Source: Conoideocrella luteorostrata | Lineage: Eukaryota > Ascomycota > Sordariomycetes > Hypocreales > Clavicipitaceae | NCBI GenBank assembly: GCA_032433595.1 | Contig: JASWJB010000044.1 | Span: 1-64,000, forward strand | Length of the DNA: 64,000 nucleotides | Reading direction: 5' to 3' | In this document: piece after piece, positions 1 through 12,506 of the stretch | How positions within the stretch are numbered: position 1 is the stretch's first letter | Layout of the letters: every line of letters begins with the position of its first letter | Notes under the pieces: generated by a model | What the model saw: the letters and a program-made list of their open reading frames with translations, nothing else | What the model was told of the DNA's origin: nothing | The model's database searches: none | Translations under genes and position numbers: made by a program

Positions 1-3000
1 CAGAGGATTAAGCACTTTCTATTGGGATTAAATTCTGGCTTTTTAGGCCAAAAACCAAGTGCTGTATACCACAGGTTCTGGGGGGATTTTCGCGGGATGG
101 GTCGTGTAATTTTCACACCCCCTGCCAGAGTACCCAGAATAGGAAGGCAAATCATGGATATTGCTATAAGGAGCATTTCAAGTCCATGACAAAAGTCAAG
201 GTAGTCGCCTGCAGGTGCATGTGTGTATCACAAGATGCTCGGCTTTTGATAGCCCAAGTAAACCGTTAGAAGTGCCTATACCTTGACATCCGCATTGTCC
301 GTCATTTACAATCACCGATCCATGTTCACAGACTGCTGATGCATCGAATATTTGCATCAGACAGCTGTTCCACACCGGGCTTACGTCCAGCTGCTCTCTT
401 CTGTATGATCTTCCCCCAAGGCTAGAAGTACTCGATGGTTTCACTTTCTACACAACAGAAATTCTTGACCTCCAGGAAGGGTTCACTCAAGGTCCGCGGA
501 ACAACATGGCGGCCGTGGCCGATATTTGGAGTCTGCCAAAACCCAGAATATGGGGACCATGCTGTAGTTCCTGTCAAGAGACTGCGTTCACTGATAATTC
601 CTATTAACCGAGAACGACGCATACTCATGCGACAGTCTAGGCACCCACCAATTGCAATAGATCTTTTACGAGGCTTTGCAGACTCGGAACATAACAAAGG
701 ATTGAACCATTGGCATCGACTTTGGTAGCAGCAGGCTCGTACTCTCAGTAGAGCACTATCCATCGTCGGTTTTGGAGAGTCTTCTATCACTCAGGACATC
801 TGACTCGTTGAATGGGACCAAGTACCAGCTGAGCCCGAGGATTGGGTTCAACCGCGAGAACGGTTCAGAATTGACTTCAAGCCAATTGACTCAACAGACA
901 GCCTCGTACGAACCCACAAATTACTCTGCCATGGTAGAAAAGGGCTAACTAAGCAAAGACACCCCAAAACATATAGCCCTCGCAATTGTACTGGACGTCA
1001 CAGTTCGACACATCGTCAATGTCGAAGAAGTGCGGTTGGAGAGCGCAAAGTTGCAGATTTGGTGATATGCAGAGCGCCACTGATCAATATTTTCCCGCGC
1101 GTGTGTAGCCGATGTATCCAGAAAGTTCTTGATGATGCCAAGGTGCGATACAAGATAATACATCCCAATCTGTATGTGCTCAGATTGATGAGAGGCGGAA
1201 TGCGGCGTCCAAAACGCCAGCGATTCGCACCAACTTACACAGCCTGGACAACTCTTGGGGGGCCAAAATAATATCGGGGAAATGGAATTCCCTTACGGCT
1301 CTTGCGTTTGATCCCTCCAAAATCGCAGAACATGCTGACATTTACTTCCCATCATGAAGGGGAGCAAATACGGGCAGCCAAGGTTTCCTCCGAATTGCAC
1401 AGCTGTTTGCTGCGCTGTTGAAGAGAACACAACGCGGAGGAGGTCGCACGATGGGCTGACACTCTCAACACATATATCATGTACGAAGAAGGGGAAACAA
1501 CACAGAGTCACTGACCCTTTTACCAAGGTAGTGGTGCGTGTCACTCGTAATGAGAAGAAGGAAAATGTTCGGTTCAGGTGAAGGGCAGTTTTTTTTCGCT
1601 TCAGGAATTACGATACAACATTGAATGCGGCTCCCCTTCTCCGCCGTTATCTTTCTTTGAATATCTGCATAGTAGCGATGGAATCTACCAACGGAGCTTC
1701 TTGAATTATGATGGGATGGACCACAGAGCAAGATCACACGGTGGGACAGCCACCACAGACGGACCTGGGCAAAAGCGGCAACGGCGCTAGCCCGGCTCTT
1801 GACTCCGCCAAGGCCCCTGACAAGTGCCATCATAGACAAGGACGGCGTATCTTTACCGGCTGCACTGACCTACCTCGGGCCCGTCTACCCGTCTCTGTTG
1901 GTCTCCAATGTTGGGAACTCTACGGAAGTACTCCGTAAACCGTTCCCGCCATAACAGCTTCGCCAGAAAATAGCGCTTCACTCACTCAGACTGAAAAGCC
2001 ACTTCGAAAACGCCTGATCAAAAGCCCTGCTCAGAATGCCGTGGCGAAGGAATGGTTGGGACAGGTGTCTACCCTAAATGCAACGGAAATGGCTGAGATG
2101 AAGCATGCATATGTACGGAGCAAGCAGGCTTTCGAAGTCACGACGCTCAAAAGCTCAGCTGACTAGTTAGCCTCGAGGACATGTTTTTCATGTTCAACCT
2201 GCCGCTGCGCCGCTGCAAAAGATCACACCAACCAGCCTTTCCTTCTTCTTTTTGTGCGTGGTGTAACTGCGGAATACAAATTCTCGAACGGCGGGTACCT
2301 CAGCGATAAATTCAACCAGTTTAGTCAAATATACTCCTCATATTTCCCTCATACAGCTCAATACGTAGAAGGTGGAAAATACGAGCTTTTCGCATGCTTC
2401 ACTTGATGACAAATTCGGGCTCTTTGAGAAGCACCCACCATTGTGTTTGCATCAGCTTCCTAGCTACTGAATACACCCGATTCGCCCATGATGTTTCATA
2501 CCAGTTGTCACGTGGCGCTCAGACAATACCAGTCGACGGCCTCGTTTGAGGTCTGAGGTCTTCCACACTTTTCACGACACTTGCCTGCTCGCGGCCAAGT
2601 GGTTTCGGGATGACATCCTAGCTCAGACAATGGCGGCTAATCAAGGCTAGTGGGCTGTGCGCATCGCGACTCTAAAGCCTTGTCATCGGTGGCTTTTTTT
2701 TGTGTTGTCCAGCGCGCTTCTATGAAAGATTGCGCTTATTGGCATCAACTAGTTCACGGTTCCTACGAACGTTAAAAGCAGGATCTCAGTGAATGCCGAA
2801 GCCACCAACAGCCCTCTCACGTGCTAGTCGTGGAGGCCGATGCCTGAGAATGACTCAGACCGCACTGTACGATTTCGTATTTGCATAGTTGGAACTAGCG
2901 CCTGGCATGGTGCTGGTGCTCTCTTTCGCTGGGCCGATTGCATTAGACGGAACTAAACCTGCGGTCTACTAGTTGTACCGAACAACTGACATGGCTCCTG

Positions 3001-5675
3001 CGCAGTTTTCTAGGTGCGGCGCTGATGCTCTGAGAAGGAGGCGTACTTGGCACATGCACCAGCGTGTGATGCGATGAATACAGAGCAACAGTCCTGGCTA
3101 TCGACCTTGACCCCATTCCCCACATCATTTCTCTTGTAGAATGCCTGAAAGTCATGTGAATTAAGTTCTGTTCCAGCGCCAAATACAGTAGCTTTGCGCG
3201 CTTACAGCGTTTGTCAGTAACTAGTCTCAGTACATCGTACGTGTCAGAGTCAGCGCCTAGGTCGCTACTCCGTACTCCGTGAGCTACGCTACGGGGAGGA
3301 AGGAAACGTCCGTCAAATTATTCCATATCGGCAGTTAGCAGCCCATATTCAGAACGACAGCATTTGCGGTACGGCTCAAACACATCTCAAGCTTAGTTCA
3401 AGCGACCCTTAGTTACTTACCGTTTCTCAGATCTCAGCCACGTCAATTAGGATCACAAAGCCAACATGGTTGCCTACTTCAGGGATCAAGACTCGCATCC
3501 ATTGTCCGTACCGACATAACATCAGTCATGCGGACAAAGTCAAGCCCAAGGGGGGCAGGGAAGTGTCCTTGTGCCTGGCCACGCAATCTTCTCTTTCCGT
3601 GCCGAAAATCATTTCCCAAATTTCGGTGTCAAGGATACATAGTGCACTTCTCTGTTTCTCCGGAGACAGTCGCTCCCGGAATTCCAAATGAGCAATCAGC
3701 ATCCGACAAGGTTTGCCATTGTTATCGTGTTGGACGGACGCGAGCCTTTGTACTCCGCTCGCCTCGGTGTGCTGAACAGATACTTTCGCTTCTCGTCGCC
3801 CAACACTTCAGCTCGCGTAATGCACAAGACAGCCCGTGAGCATGCAAGCAGGTCACTACGTGTTGCCCTAGCACACAACAAGGCCATTTCATTGAATAAC
3901 CGCGTTGGCGGTAATCGACAATGCTACCTCGCAGTGCGCCTGTGTGGATCTGATTGAGACTGCTACGAGGATCCCTGCCATGTGTTTGCGTGATAGCATG
4001 GATGGCAGGTAATTGCCTCCATCAAGAATTTGTGCCGATAAATTGATGTTCCCCTCAAAAAGGGGGCCTGAGGATTAAGCAGCTGGCCACGAGGCATGCA
4101 TGGACTGCTGCTTCCGCCCGCCTTGCTGTCCAAGAAGGATGGGGAAATCGTGCCACGGCAACATTGAAGCATGCTAACAACGTACACCATGGATTATTAT
4201 TGGCTGTGTCCTCGCAAACAGGCTGTCCAGAGACGTAACAGGTCGGTTAGTTGGTGAAGCATGTGAGCCCAAGTCGAATACTGCCAATGAAGAAGGTGCT
4301 TGGATTGATGCAGTCGAGCCACAGAGTACGTGGAACAGGGATCACCCCGTACGGACTTTGGACTGACTACTCCGTAAGCATGGTGGGCATCAAAGTCTGT
4401 GCTTGGACGTATGTTTCCGAGACACAGCACCATCGTTTGCGTGTTGTTGTCCAGTTGGAAATACAACTGTTGCAAGTACTCCGTCCTCCATAATGCACAC
4501 CTAGTTAGTATGGAATGCTCCACACATGCAGGCGGGCAGGGCAGGCAAGCAGGCAAGCAGGCAGGAAAATCACCGGCGCCGCAGGTGTAGGGTTACATTT
4601 TTGTCGGTTGGCGTCTGTCTTGCGGGCAACCAGGAAGCTGACGAGCTTGAGACATGCGTTCTTGCATTGAGCAGCTGGTCCAGAGTTGCAGCAATTTGGC
4701 CAGCATTGGCGGGTCAACATTGGGGCCCCCGCTGTCATCCCGCCTCACATCTCGGAAGTTCCGCCCCCACTGTTTGTACACTTCTGTGGAGTATGCGCGT
4801 TCAGTCTTGTACACTTCCGTCGTGTACACCACCAGACTTGTACTCACTCTACTCTACTCCGTACCTGTCTGCCTAAGAACCTGCCGTCGAACAAAACAAG
4901 CCAGAACATGCAGATCCCGCTAGTGGCGAGTCGGCAAGTCGGACGGTTTTCCACGCCATGATTGGAGCTTGCTGCAGGGATCATGGAGGCCTTGGGCGTC
5001 TAAACGCCGCTCTGGCCGGTCTGACTGGCTCAACGGCGCAGAACCTGGCCGCGGTTGGAGGCGGCCTCTGATGCAACGCTGCTCCGTTCACTTCGCTGCA
5101 TTGTGATAAGCATCAGAGCCTCTCCTCTTACGGACAAAAATGCTGTTGGTTCTACGTGTTTTTGGCTTTTCTAAACCTAGTTCGCAAGGGTGCTGGTGCT
5201 GGTGACTTTGGTTAGTTGAGTTCATTGTGCTGCACGACCGGGGAAGGCAGAAGCATGTCAAGGTAGCGAGCGAACCATCACCACACCACCAAAAACCATC
5301 AAACCAACATACTTCTGCCGTGTCTGTTCCCCACCACCGTCTGAACAGTGTGGTTGCACGGGATGGCCAAAAACCTTCATATAACGTGAGCTGGCGCTGT
5401 TCAGCCGTACACAATACCCTTGGCACGAGAATGCCGCTTCTCTGGAGTCCAGAGCCGTTTTATCGTTTCCCTCCGCTTCATACTCTTCCTGGTTTCTGTT
5501 TGTGAAACCGTCTTTCACCCACCCAAACTGCAGCAATCCGTCTGCCATATGTGTGGCACCTTGGAACCATAAGCCAAAGCGAGTGCCAGTACGGAGTACC
5601 AGGCCATGAGTAAAGTCCACGCCGCTGCCTATTGATCGAGCCCGTCCTCTCGTCTTTACGCCTGTACGCCACGAA
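1..5675. other. Gene-free stretch at left edge
   Basis: I see no supportable gene in this 5.7 kb. Open frames here stay at or below about 160 codons, overlap each other on both strands, and none shows a recognisable domain, signal peptide or intron-exon logic. The stretch does hold five perfect copies of the 9-mer TACTCCGTA or its complement (1929, 3266, 4368, 4855, 5590) and a short GCAG-type purine-rich tandem repeat near 4528. An unannotated long non-coding RNA or a very degenerate mobile element cannot be excluded. Confidence 0.6.
4528..4565. repeat. Short GCAG/GCAA tandem repeat
   Basis: A run of about 38 bases is built from imperfect 4-base units of the type GCAG, GCAA and GGGC. It lies in non-coding sequence and looks like an ordinary low-complexity microsatellite. 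Confidence 0.7.
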
Positions 5676-7524
5676 ATGACGATCTCAGCCAAGAACCTGC
5701 CGGCCGCCCTGCTAGCTGCTGCTACGGCTGCTGCTGGTCTCACCGCTGCGCTTGAAGTAACGCCCGGCTCACGCTGCGCAGCCGAGTGTCTGGATTCGCC
5801 AGAAGGGAACCCTTATAGAGCGACGGATTCGACCACCACAACTGGCGATATCAGCTGCAGAGACGTCGACTACTCCACGACAGACGTGGGCATAAAGTTC
5901 AGGAAATGCCTGGACTGTCTGCAATCCAGTAAAAAGGTTGACAAGGCCGAGTCCGACCTCAAGTGGTATACATGTAAGAGTCAATAATCGCTCCCAGTGT
6001 TTTTGAGCTTCTCCTTTTCTGCTCTTTTCTTCACTGTACCTTTTTTTTTTGGGGAAGGGCCCCATCTGACAATACATCAGACAATCTGCGATATACACTC
6101 AGCACGTGTCTCTATGGGTCGCCCAACGCTGTCAAAGACGGGACGGTAGCAGCTCAGTGTGATCTAGGCCGGGCCTGCAAGCCGCTGAAAGAACCTTTGA
6201 TCGCCGCCGGATTTGATGCCAATCCCAACAGCACATGGGACTACTGCACCGCCAAAGACGGGACGTTCATGGGCGCCAGTCTCTCACCGTGCATTAGCTG
6301 CCTTCAAGCCACGCAAGGCGAGGTGTACCTCTCCAATTGTAAGCTCCCGTAAATATAATAATCCTACTGAATACGTCTCATTGCACCTGGGATGAAGGAG
6401 AAAGGGACAGAGAAAGAAAGAAAAAAGCTAATTCCTTTTTGCAAGTCATGACCGCGCTGAAGGCCGGATGCATGCAGCAACCCGCAGATGGCAACCTTCT
6501 CAGCCTGAGCGGCAGCGTCTTCACCACCAACGCCATCAACATGACCGACCCGGGGGGCCGCAACCAGGGCAGCGAGTCCAGCAGCCCTCTCTCTCCGAGT
6601 GCGATTGCCGGCATCGCCGTTGGAGTCTTTCTCATATTCGCCCTAGCCACCGCCCTGCTCGTCCTTCATTTCCGACGGGAGAGGGCCTACAAGCAATGGC
6701 ATCAGAACCAGTACTACGACAGCTTCTCATCACCAGGTGCTTATTCCCACCAAGAGGGCGGCATGTCCCAAGCCTACCGCCGCTACTACACCGGCAACGC
6801 ATTCAGCGAGAAACCGCCGCATCCTTCCCACCTTCCTCCTCCTGCGGCCAATTCAGCCGGAGAATACTACGACCGCATGGCAGCCGAGCTGCAGGCTGCC
6901 TCGCGTATGACTGTAAACCAGCGAGTGAATGCCAATGCCAATGCCAATGCCAATCCGCAAGGCCACACCACCTCAAGTGCCGCGGAGCCTCAGCCCCATC
7001 ACGATGGCTTCAGCAACCGCAGTACCTCCCGCTCCCGCTCTATCAACCAAATCACACCGGCTCACACGCCATCACCCTCGGCTCCGGCGCGTCCACAGCG
7101 ACGCTCCAACACGCCTGACTCTTTCGCCGAGCAGGCGTATCTCCATGCAGCAGAGGAATCTGCTCGTCTGGCGGCTCAACGGACTCCCCCGTTGTCGGGG
7201 ACGCCCCAGTCCGCAGCATTTACCGACAAGACAAGAAGCTCCATGGTGCCATCTGCTTCTATGCCGCAGACGCCAAAGCTTCGATTACCAAAGATGTACA
7301 ACCCGGCCAAACTGTTCACGGGTCGGGGGTCATCCAAAAATGATAGGGAATTACAAATCTCACCTCCTTTGATGACGCATGATCCCAGGTTTCATGACAT
7401 ACCCATGGCTGGTCCGGTCGTCGTGTCCAGGGAACGACCTCCACCTCTTGCTCCTGTCAATAGGGGGGGTGATGCATACGTCGAGGTCCCTCTGCGGAGT
7501 GGTAAGAGCGCTCTCTATGGGTAA
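5676..7524 (+). CDS. Secreted/type I membrane protein with Cys-rich ectodomain and Ser/Pro-rich cytoplasmic tail
   Basis: Three exons are supported: 5676-5973, 6081-6338 and 6446-7524. They join in phase to 544 residues. The protein starts with a hydrophobic Ala-rich signal peptide (about residues 1-25) and continues with a cysteine-rich ectodomain carrying the WYTYNLRY...CLYG and C..C..Q motifs seen in a conserved family of fungal surface proteins, often named LPXTG-domain-like in databases although no LPXTG is visible. A single transmembrane helix lies at about 237-259 and is followed by basic residues, so the long Ser/Pro/Asn-rich tail should be cytoplasmic. An in-frame AAT-GCC microsatellite encodes an Asn-Ala repeat near residue 350. 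The function is unknown; a cell-wall sensor or receptor-like role is only a guess. Splice sites were chosen because they restore the conserved motif across the first intron. Confidence 0.88.
6928..6954 (+). repeat. In-frame hexanucleotide microsatellite (Asn-Ala)
   Basis: Four and a half copies of AATGCC lie inside the third exon of the surface protein gene at 5676. The unit length of six keeps the frame, so copy-number change would lengthen or shorten an Asn-Ala stretch in the cytoplasmic tail without breaking the protein. Confidence 0.9.
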
Positions 7525-7843
7525 CTACTGAGATGCCCCGTATGAGACATCGACGTCGCATTGTGTTGCGTGTGGACACGTTGCATAAAAGTGGTATTCT
7601 GAGGAAATCTTTCCGAATAACGAACGGAGTTACAGGGTCTGGCAATCTGTTCTGGCAATCAATTTACATTTGGGTAGTGATTGGCAATGGGAGGAGTTGT
7701 GGTCATATCTGGATAACATAACATGAAACATATACCTCATCATATTGTTATAGCTTTATCATATCATACCTATGATATCAAAATAATTCTCATTATAATT
7801 CTACTATTACACAATAGTACACACATGCGCGCGCACATCTCAA
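7525..7843. other. Convergent 3' spacer
   Basis: This 319-bp spacer lies between the stop codons of the surface protein gene (plus) and the Derlin gene (minus). It is A+T-rich in its second half, with many ATAT/TATC stretches that could serve 3'-end formation for both genes. I see no gene in it. Confidence 0.6.
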
Positions 7844-9065
7844 TCATCCTAGCCGCTGACCAGGACCTCTTGTCCGCCAGGAGTCTGGTAGAGGTCCGCC
7901 CGAGGGGTTGTCACCAGCGCCAAGAGTGCGGCCAGAAGGTCGAGTAGCCCCCCCGAAGTTCCCTTGCATAAATGACTCTGCAGACCTAACAAGTCTGGAC
8001 AACACAGCAGGCGTGGGGATCAAATTTCTTCCCCCACCGTAGTTTGGCCAAGTCTTGCTCAAAAAGTCGAACAGATGTCCCGCGAACAACCCATGCAACT
8101 GTAGAATCATGTTCATCGCACCACCAGGGAAGAGGAGATTGATGGCAAGCATAGCATAGGGCATCAGCTGGGCAGGCATGGTGATGAACATGTAGTTAAT
8201 TTTGGCCCCGCCCTGCTCCTGCGTCACAGTGTAGGCCATTGCCAGAATCAGAGCCGGCAAGAAAGACATGAAGCCGAAGGCAGTAAAGTAGTTGGCAACC
8301 TGAAGCTGGAGTCAGCTTCCACGTCTCTACAAAAACACATGCGTGGTTTTTATGACGGACAACAGATAAACTATAGGTCAAGATATAGAAATGTAGGGAG
8401 CTAAAAAACCACTCATGCGAATAGGAATCACACGAGCCATCCATAAGACATCCCACCATGCCTACACCGCAGAACAGCCCTGAATTTGCGAATGATGGAC
8501 TGCGCCGAAGTGTAGGGGTAATCTTCCTCATTTCCAGGAACCGTGACAGAAGTAGAAGCATAGCACTGTCCGGGCAGATATATGAGGTGCTTTGGACTTT
8601 GGTCCATGTTGGGCACAAAGGAGGAACAAAGCGAAAAACAATACGAGGCGAAAGTCAGGCAGAAGCTTACCAGAATCGTCCCACATACGAACGTCAGGTA
8701 CCAAATTAGGTCTTCCTTTCGTGGGAATCGAGGATTGCCAACTTCCATTTGGCTCAAATACGAATACAGAAAATAGGTATCAAACAGAAGACCCAGACCG
8801 GGACTTGCGATGAAAAACGACGTTGCAAGGCGCCATATTTGAGGTGGGAACTTGAATAGATAGAATTGGTGGAAGATGAAGTAACTGCCTGGTAGTAGGC
8901 CCAGGACCATTCCTAGTGATACGACAAACGTGTATGTTGCAATTGATCTGTGCGGAGGACGAATAGGTCAGTACGGTTGTATTGCCAGTGATATGTGCAA
9001 TCTGAGGTCGACTCTTACCTAGACATGGGCGGTAGCCGCATGTAGTTATCCAACGCAACCTCCAT
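7844..9065 (-). CDS. Derlin family ER-associated degradation protein (Dfm1/Der1-like)
   Basis: Three exons on the minus strand are supported: 9065-9019, 8947-8671 and 8299-7844, joining to 259 residues, the usual Derlin length. The N-terminus runs DNYMRLPPMSRS, the Derlin start region, followed by the PPQIWRL segment and FDTYFLYSYL. The third exon carries QEQGGAKINYMFITMPAQLMPY-type sequence, HGLFAGHLFDFL, the YGGGRN signature and a C-terminal PESW/RGPGQRLG-like tail. Derlins are polytopic ER membrane proteins with a rhomboid-like fold lacking the catalytic residues; they help retrotranslocate misfolded proteins to the Cdc48 system. The second intron is about 371 nt, long for this genome, and could hide a tiny extra exon, but the direct join gives the expected spacing between EDLIWYL and VTQEQ. 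The sequence resembles Dfm1 more than Der1, from memory of the families. Confidence 0.9.
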
Positions 9066-9751
9066 CGTGAGTAGATGCTTGGTTACGACAAGTGTAGCGA
9101 CAGAAAATCACAAAGCATGCAAAACCACGCAGCTAGTCTCAGCAAAAGCTTGAGGGAACAGAACAAACACCTGAATGATGCAGAGGACTTGGAAAAGCTA
9201 GGCAGAAAGCACCAACGTGGTCATCGCAAAAGTTGGTGTCGTGTCATCTTCTAGAAGATGTTAGAAGATGGGGAGAGGACGTCAAAAAATTTGTTGCCAG
9301 CTTGCACTGATATTTGCTGACGGATGCGGAGCCTTAGGTATGCAAATAGGCGTTGTCGAGTGTGTTTAACGGGGTGTTGTGGGGCATCAGTTGGTTGGAT
9401 GCAAGCCATCCTGCACCAGGCACCGAGTACTAGACCTGAGCTCCATGCAGCCGCAGTCTAGGCGAGAGTGACGGCGCAAGCTATCGGGCAGGTGAGCACA
9501 AGAGCTACCCGGAAGCTTCATCGCTCAGCCGTAATTCCCGGCCAAAACCTGATCATATCCACAATTGCTGTATTGACATGGTCATACAATACACGGAAGT
9601 CCGGCAGTATAAATTCATCTCTTTGTTTCCCAATTTGTTCAATATTTCACGCAGCGAGAAGTGCTCTTGTCTTTCAATATTACGTGTTCAAGGCCTAAAG
9701 TCATTGACGCAGTCGATTGCTCTATGGTGAGCTCAGCTTTGCTGTCACATC
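9066..9751. other. Divergent promoter region, Derlin / small membrane protein
   Basis: This 686-bp region separates two start codons pointing away from each other and should hold both promoters. A short direct repeat of TCTTCTAGAAGATG type occurs near 9245-9270. No gene is seen. Confidence 0.55.
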
Positions 9752-10151
9752 ATGAAAACCCACGATCCATTAAAGTCAGAGGAGGCGCAGGACGCCGCTT
9801 GGGAGGCCGGCAAAGGAGCACTCATCGGGGCTGCGAAATGGGGAGCTGGAGCTGCCGTTCTCGGTGGCATTGGTTATATATGGTCGCCGATATATCGTGG
9901 AACAACAATTCAATTTAAAGTGTGAGACGACCCCCCGGCATCATTGATGGCTGCTGCTGGACCCTTTCAAGCTCACACTCAATTGCAGCTATCTCCAAAT
10001 GTCCGGTATGGTATTAGGAGGCATGATTGAAGCGGATTGGCGCCTGAGGCAATACGAATACCAGATGCGTATGCAGCGCAGATGGATGACGGAAAAAGCG
10101 AAATGGGAGAGATACGAGCAAGAATTTGGGAAGAACGAAGGCGAGAAGTGA
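9752..10151 (+). CDS. Small conserved fungal membrane protein, function unknown
   Basis: Two exons, 9752-9921 and 9989-10151, encode 110 residues. The intron starts GTGAGA and ends TTGCAG, and the joined frame reads FKVYLQMSGM across the junction. The protein has a Gly/Ala-rich hydrophobic stretch (about residues 24-50) followed by an Arg/Lys/Glu-rich, probably helical C-terminus with MIEADWRLRQYE. Similar small proteins occur in many filamentous ascomycetes and, as I recall, are sometimes labelled imidazoleglycerol-phosphate dehydratase in databases; nothing in the sequence supports that enzyme. The size and layout would fit a mitochondrial or ER small inner-membrane protein. It is divergent from Derlin and convergent with RFC4. 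Confidence 0.82.
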
Positions 10152-10347
10152 ATTGGATAAACCACGACGAACACATCACTGGACCGGTTTCATAGTACGT
10201 AACAATATTGATGCATCCAGAATATTGCTGGCCCAATGGCCATCAAATATCGTCTTTTAACGTTGCCTGGCCATGCACCTCAGCTAATATCCGATCAAAT
10301 CCAACTCCAACGCCTATATTATGCATCGTCCGTAGGTCCCATCTTTC

Positions 10348-11536
10348 TTACTTGACTGCAACCTGGAACCGCTTCGGGTCCATGTTGATCTTGCATAATC
10401 TCACAACGCAACCGCTCAGTTGGAGGAGTGTTTGGACACCCTCCAAGATCTTCATATGGGTGAAGCCAATCTCCTTGATAAACTCCAGCTTAGAATGCTC
10501 GCTCAGTGTTGGGATCGTTTTGGTGACTTTGAACATGGTGCTGATGATGTCGTGACTTGAGTATCCCAAATTCCACAGCTCTCTCAGAGTATCCAACGCT
10601 GGATCTACGTTGCCCTCATAGCAGGCTTTAAGCATTGCTTGCACCTTGATAGGGTGGGGAGAATCGACAACCTTGAAAACGTTGTCACCAGAGACGAAAC
10701 CGAAACCCGCAAACGTAGATTGCAAGTTGTTAATGGCCTGTCGCATGTCACCTTCAGCACTGAAGACAAGAGCGGCAAGACCGTCGTCGCTGTACTCAAC
10801 TTTCTCAGCCTCGATGATTTGTAGTAGTCGCTTTACGACCTGGGAATCCGATAGCTTGGCATATCGCAGAATGGCACATCGCGATTGCAGGGGTTCGATG
10901 ATCTTGTTTGACTGATTACATGCGAATGCAAACCGGGTAGTGTTGGAGTAGATTTCCATAGTTCGACGAAGAGCCTGTTGCGCGCCCGATGTCATGCTGT
11001 CGGCTTCGTCTAGGATAACAAGCTTGTGTCGTCCAGCAGGTAGCGTCACCTTCTTTTGTGCAAAGCCCTTGATTCGGTTACGGACTACATCGATGCCTGC
11101 GCAAAACGGTTAACGAATTACGTGCAGGTAGAATTCCTGTTGCTGACTTACCTCGCTCGTCACTGGCGTTTAACTCCAACACGGCTTCCTTGTATGTCTC
11201 CCCAAGCAACTGCCGAGCCAGACACAGCACACTCGTCGTCTTTCCGATGCCCGGCATTCCTGAAATGATCACATGGGGCATGTTTCCCTCCTTGGCAATG
11301 ATTTTTAACCGCTCAATTGTCTCTGTGTTGCCGACTACATCGTCTAAGAAGACGGGACGGTACTTCTCGACCCTGCAGAACCAGGCGTTAGCAACTCGTC
11401 CGCTTCCAAGAGGACCTTTCAGAACAAATTACCAAGGCAATTCATAATTCAGTGAGCCATTTGAAGTGGACGCCAGAGCTGCCTTTGACGCAGCGGTCGA
11501 AGACTCGCCCTTTTCCTCTGTTTTCGCTGCAGGCAT
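10348..11536 (-). CDS. RFC4: Replication factor C subunit 4 (clamp loader small subunit)
   Basis: Three exons, 11536-11433, 11372-11152 and 11096-10348, encode 357 residues, a normal length for a small RFC subunit. The frame shows the RFC box near the N-terminus (LPWVEKYRP), Walker [14 protein letters not shown] box [13 protein letters not shown], Walker [11 protein letters not shown], arginine finger-type SRC motif in [11 protein letters not shown], and the C-terminal collar domain. The GMPGIGKT variant and MPHVIISG context match yeast Rfc4 (human RFC2) rather than Rfc2, Rfc3 or Rfc5. In the RFC pentamer it uses ATP to load PCNA onto primer-template DNA in the nucleus. It is divergent from FCF1 with 311 bp between starts, where MCB-like sites are seen. 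Confidence 0.95.
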
Positions 11537-11847
11537 GGTGGTGAATTCGAACGTGAACGGTTAAACAATCACTTTACGCGATCTGGCGCGTCTTGCATGA
11601 AGGCGGATGGACGGGTTGGCTGGCAGCATGCTAAATGGTCCGTGCTCAGGTCGGACTGCCACCGCTTGTGGATCGACGGCGGCAAATCCAGCAACTTTTT
11701 TCTTGACATGCCACAATTCTGCCGACACAACGAGGACCCATCAACAGCACAATTCGACGGCAGAAAAACCTGCACTTCGCAGAGATTACATTGCAGGCGT
11801 TGCTTATTATATATCAAGCTCCTCAAATACAACTCTCAGTCGCAGCC
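11537..11847. promoter_or_regulatory. Divergent promoter RFC4 / FCF1 with MCB-like sites
   Basis: The 311-bp gap between the RFC4 and FCF1 start codons must hold both promoters. About 40-55 bp upstream of the RFC4 ATG lie ACGCGA (11576-11581) and GGCGCGTC (11586-11593), which resemble the MCB/E2F-like sites bound by fungal MBF at DNA replication genes. A TATATATC element lies near 11809, close to the FCF1 side. Binding is inferred from motif likeness only. Confidence 0.4.
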
Positions 11848-12506
11848 ATGGGTGTCGCGAAGAAAACCAGAAAATTTGGACAGGTAACCACTTATCGATA
11901 AGAACATTGCAGCCAACAGAAAGTGCTGACAAACTTCCATCACAGGTCAAACGAGTCCTCGGTCAGCGCGACGCCAGATTGAAAGTAAACCAGCAAAAAG
12001 CCGAAGCCGAAGCTCAACGGAAGGAAAAGAAAACCATCAGCGGCGAGTTGATTCGCGAAGCTCCCCAAATGCCGAGCAACATGTTCTTCCAGCACAACAC
12101 TGCTCTCGTCCCGCCGTACAATGTGCTGGTCGATACCAATTTTCTCAGCCACACAGTCCAGCGAAAGCTGTCATTAGTAGAGACGATGATGGACTGTCTG
12201 TACGCGAAGTGCAACCCGATGATTACGTCGTGTGTAATGTCCGAGTTGGAAAAATTGGGACCGAAGTATCGGTTGGCGCTGCGGGTTGCCAGAGATGAGC
12301 GATGGACGAGATTGGAGTGCGATCACAAGGGTACATATGCAGATGACTGTTTGGTGGACAGAGTGAGCAAGCACAGGATATACATTGTTGGAACCAACGA
12401 TAAGGCGCTCAAGCAGAGATTACGAAAGATTCCTGGTGTGCCATTGATGAGCGTGGCTAGGGGGAAGTATGTGATTGAGAGGCTGCCGGATGCGCCTAAT
12501 TCTTAA
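11848..12506 (+). CDS. FCF1: rRNA-processing PIN-domain protein Fcf1
   Basis: A 36-nt first exon (11848-11883, MGVAKKTRKFGQ) joins a second exon at 11946-12506 in phase 0, giving 198 residues, close to the yeast length of 189. The basic N-terminus is followed by the PIN domain: VLVDTNFLSHT with the first acidic residue, SCVMSELEKLG, and the C-terminal DRVSKHRIYIVGTND and GVPLMSVARGKYVIE signatures of Fcf1. The protein belongs to the nucleolar small-subunit processome and acts with Utp23/Utp24-type partners in early 18S rRNA cleavage. It shares its promoter region with RFC4. Confidence 0.95.

Noticed and set aside
422..790. 122-codon minus-strand frame with several Cys residues
   Set aside because: Cysteine spacing does not fit a zinc cluster or finger, and a similar-sized frame exists on the opposite strand.
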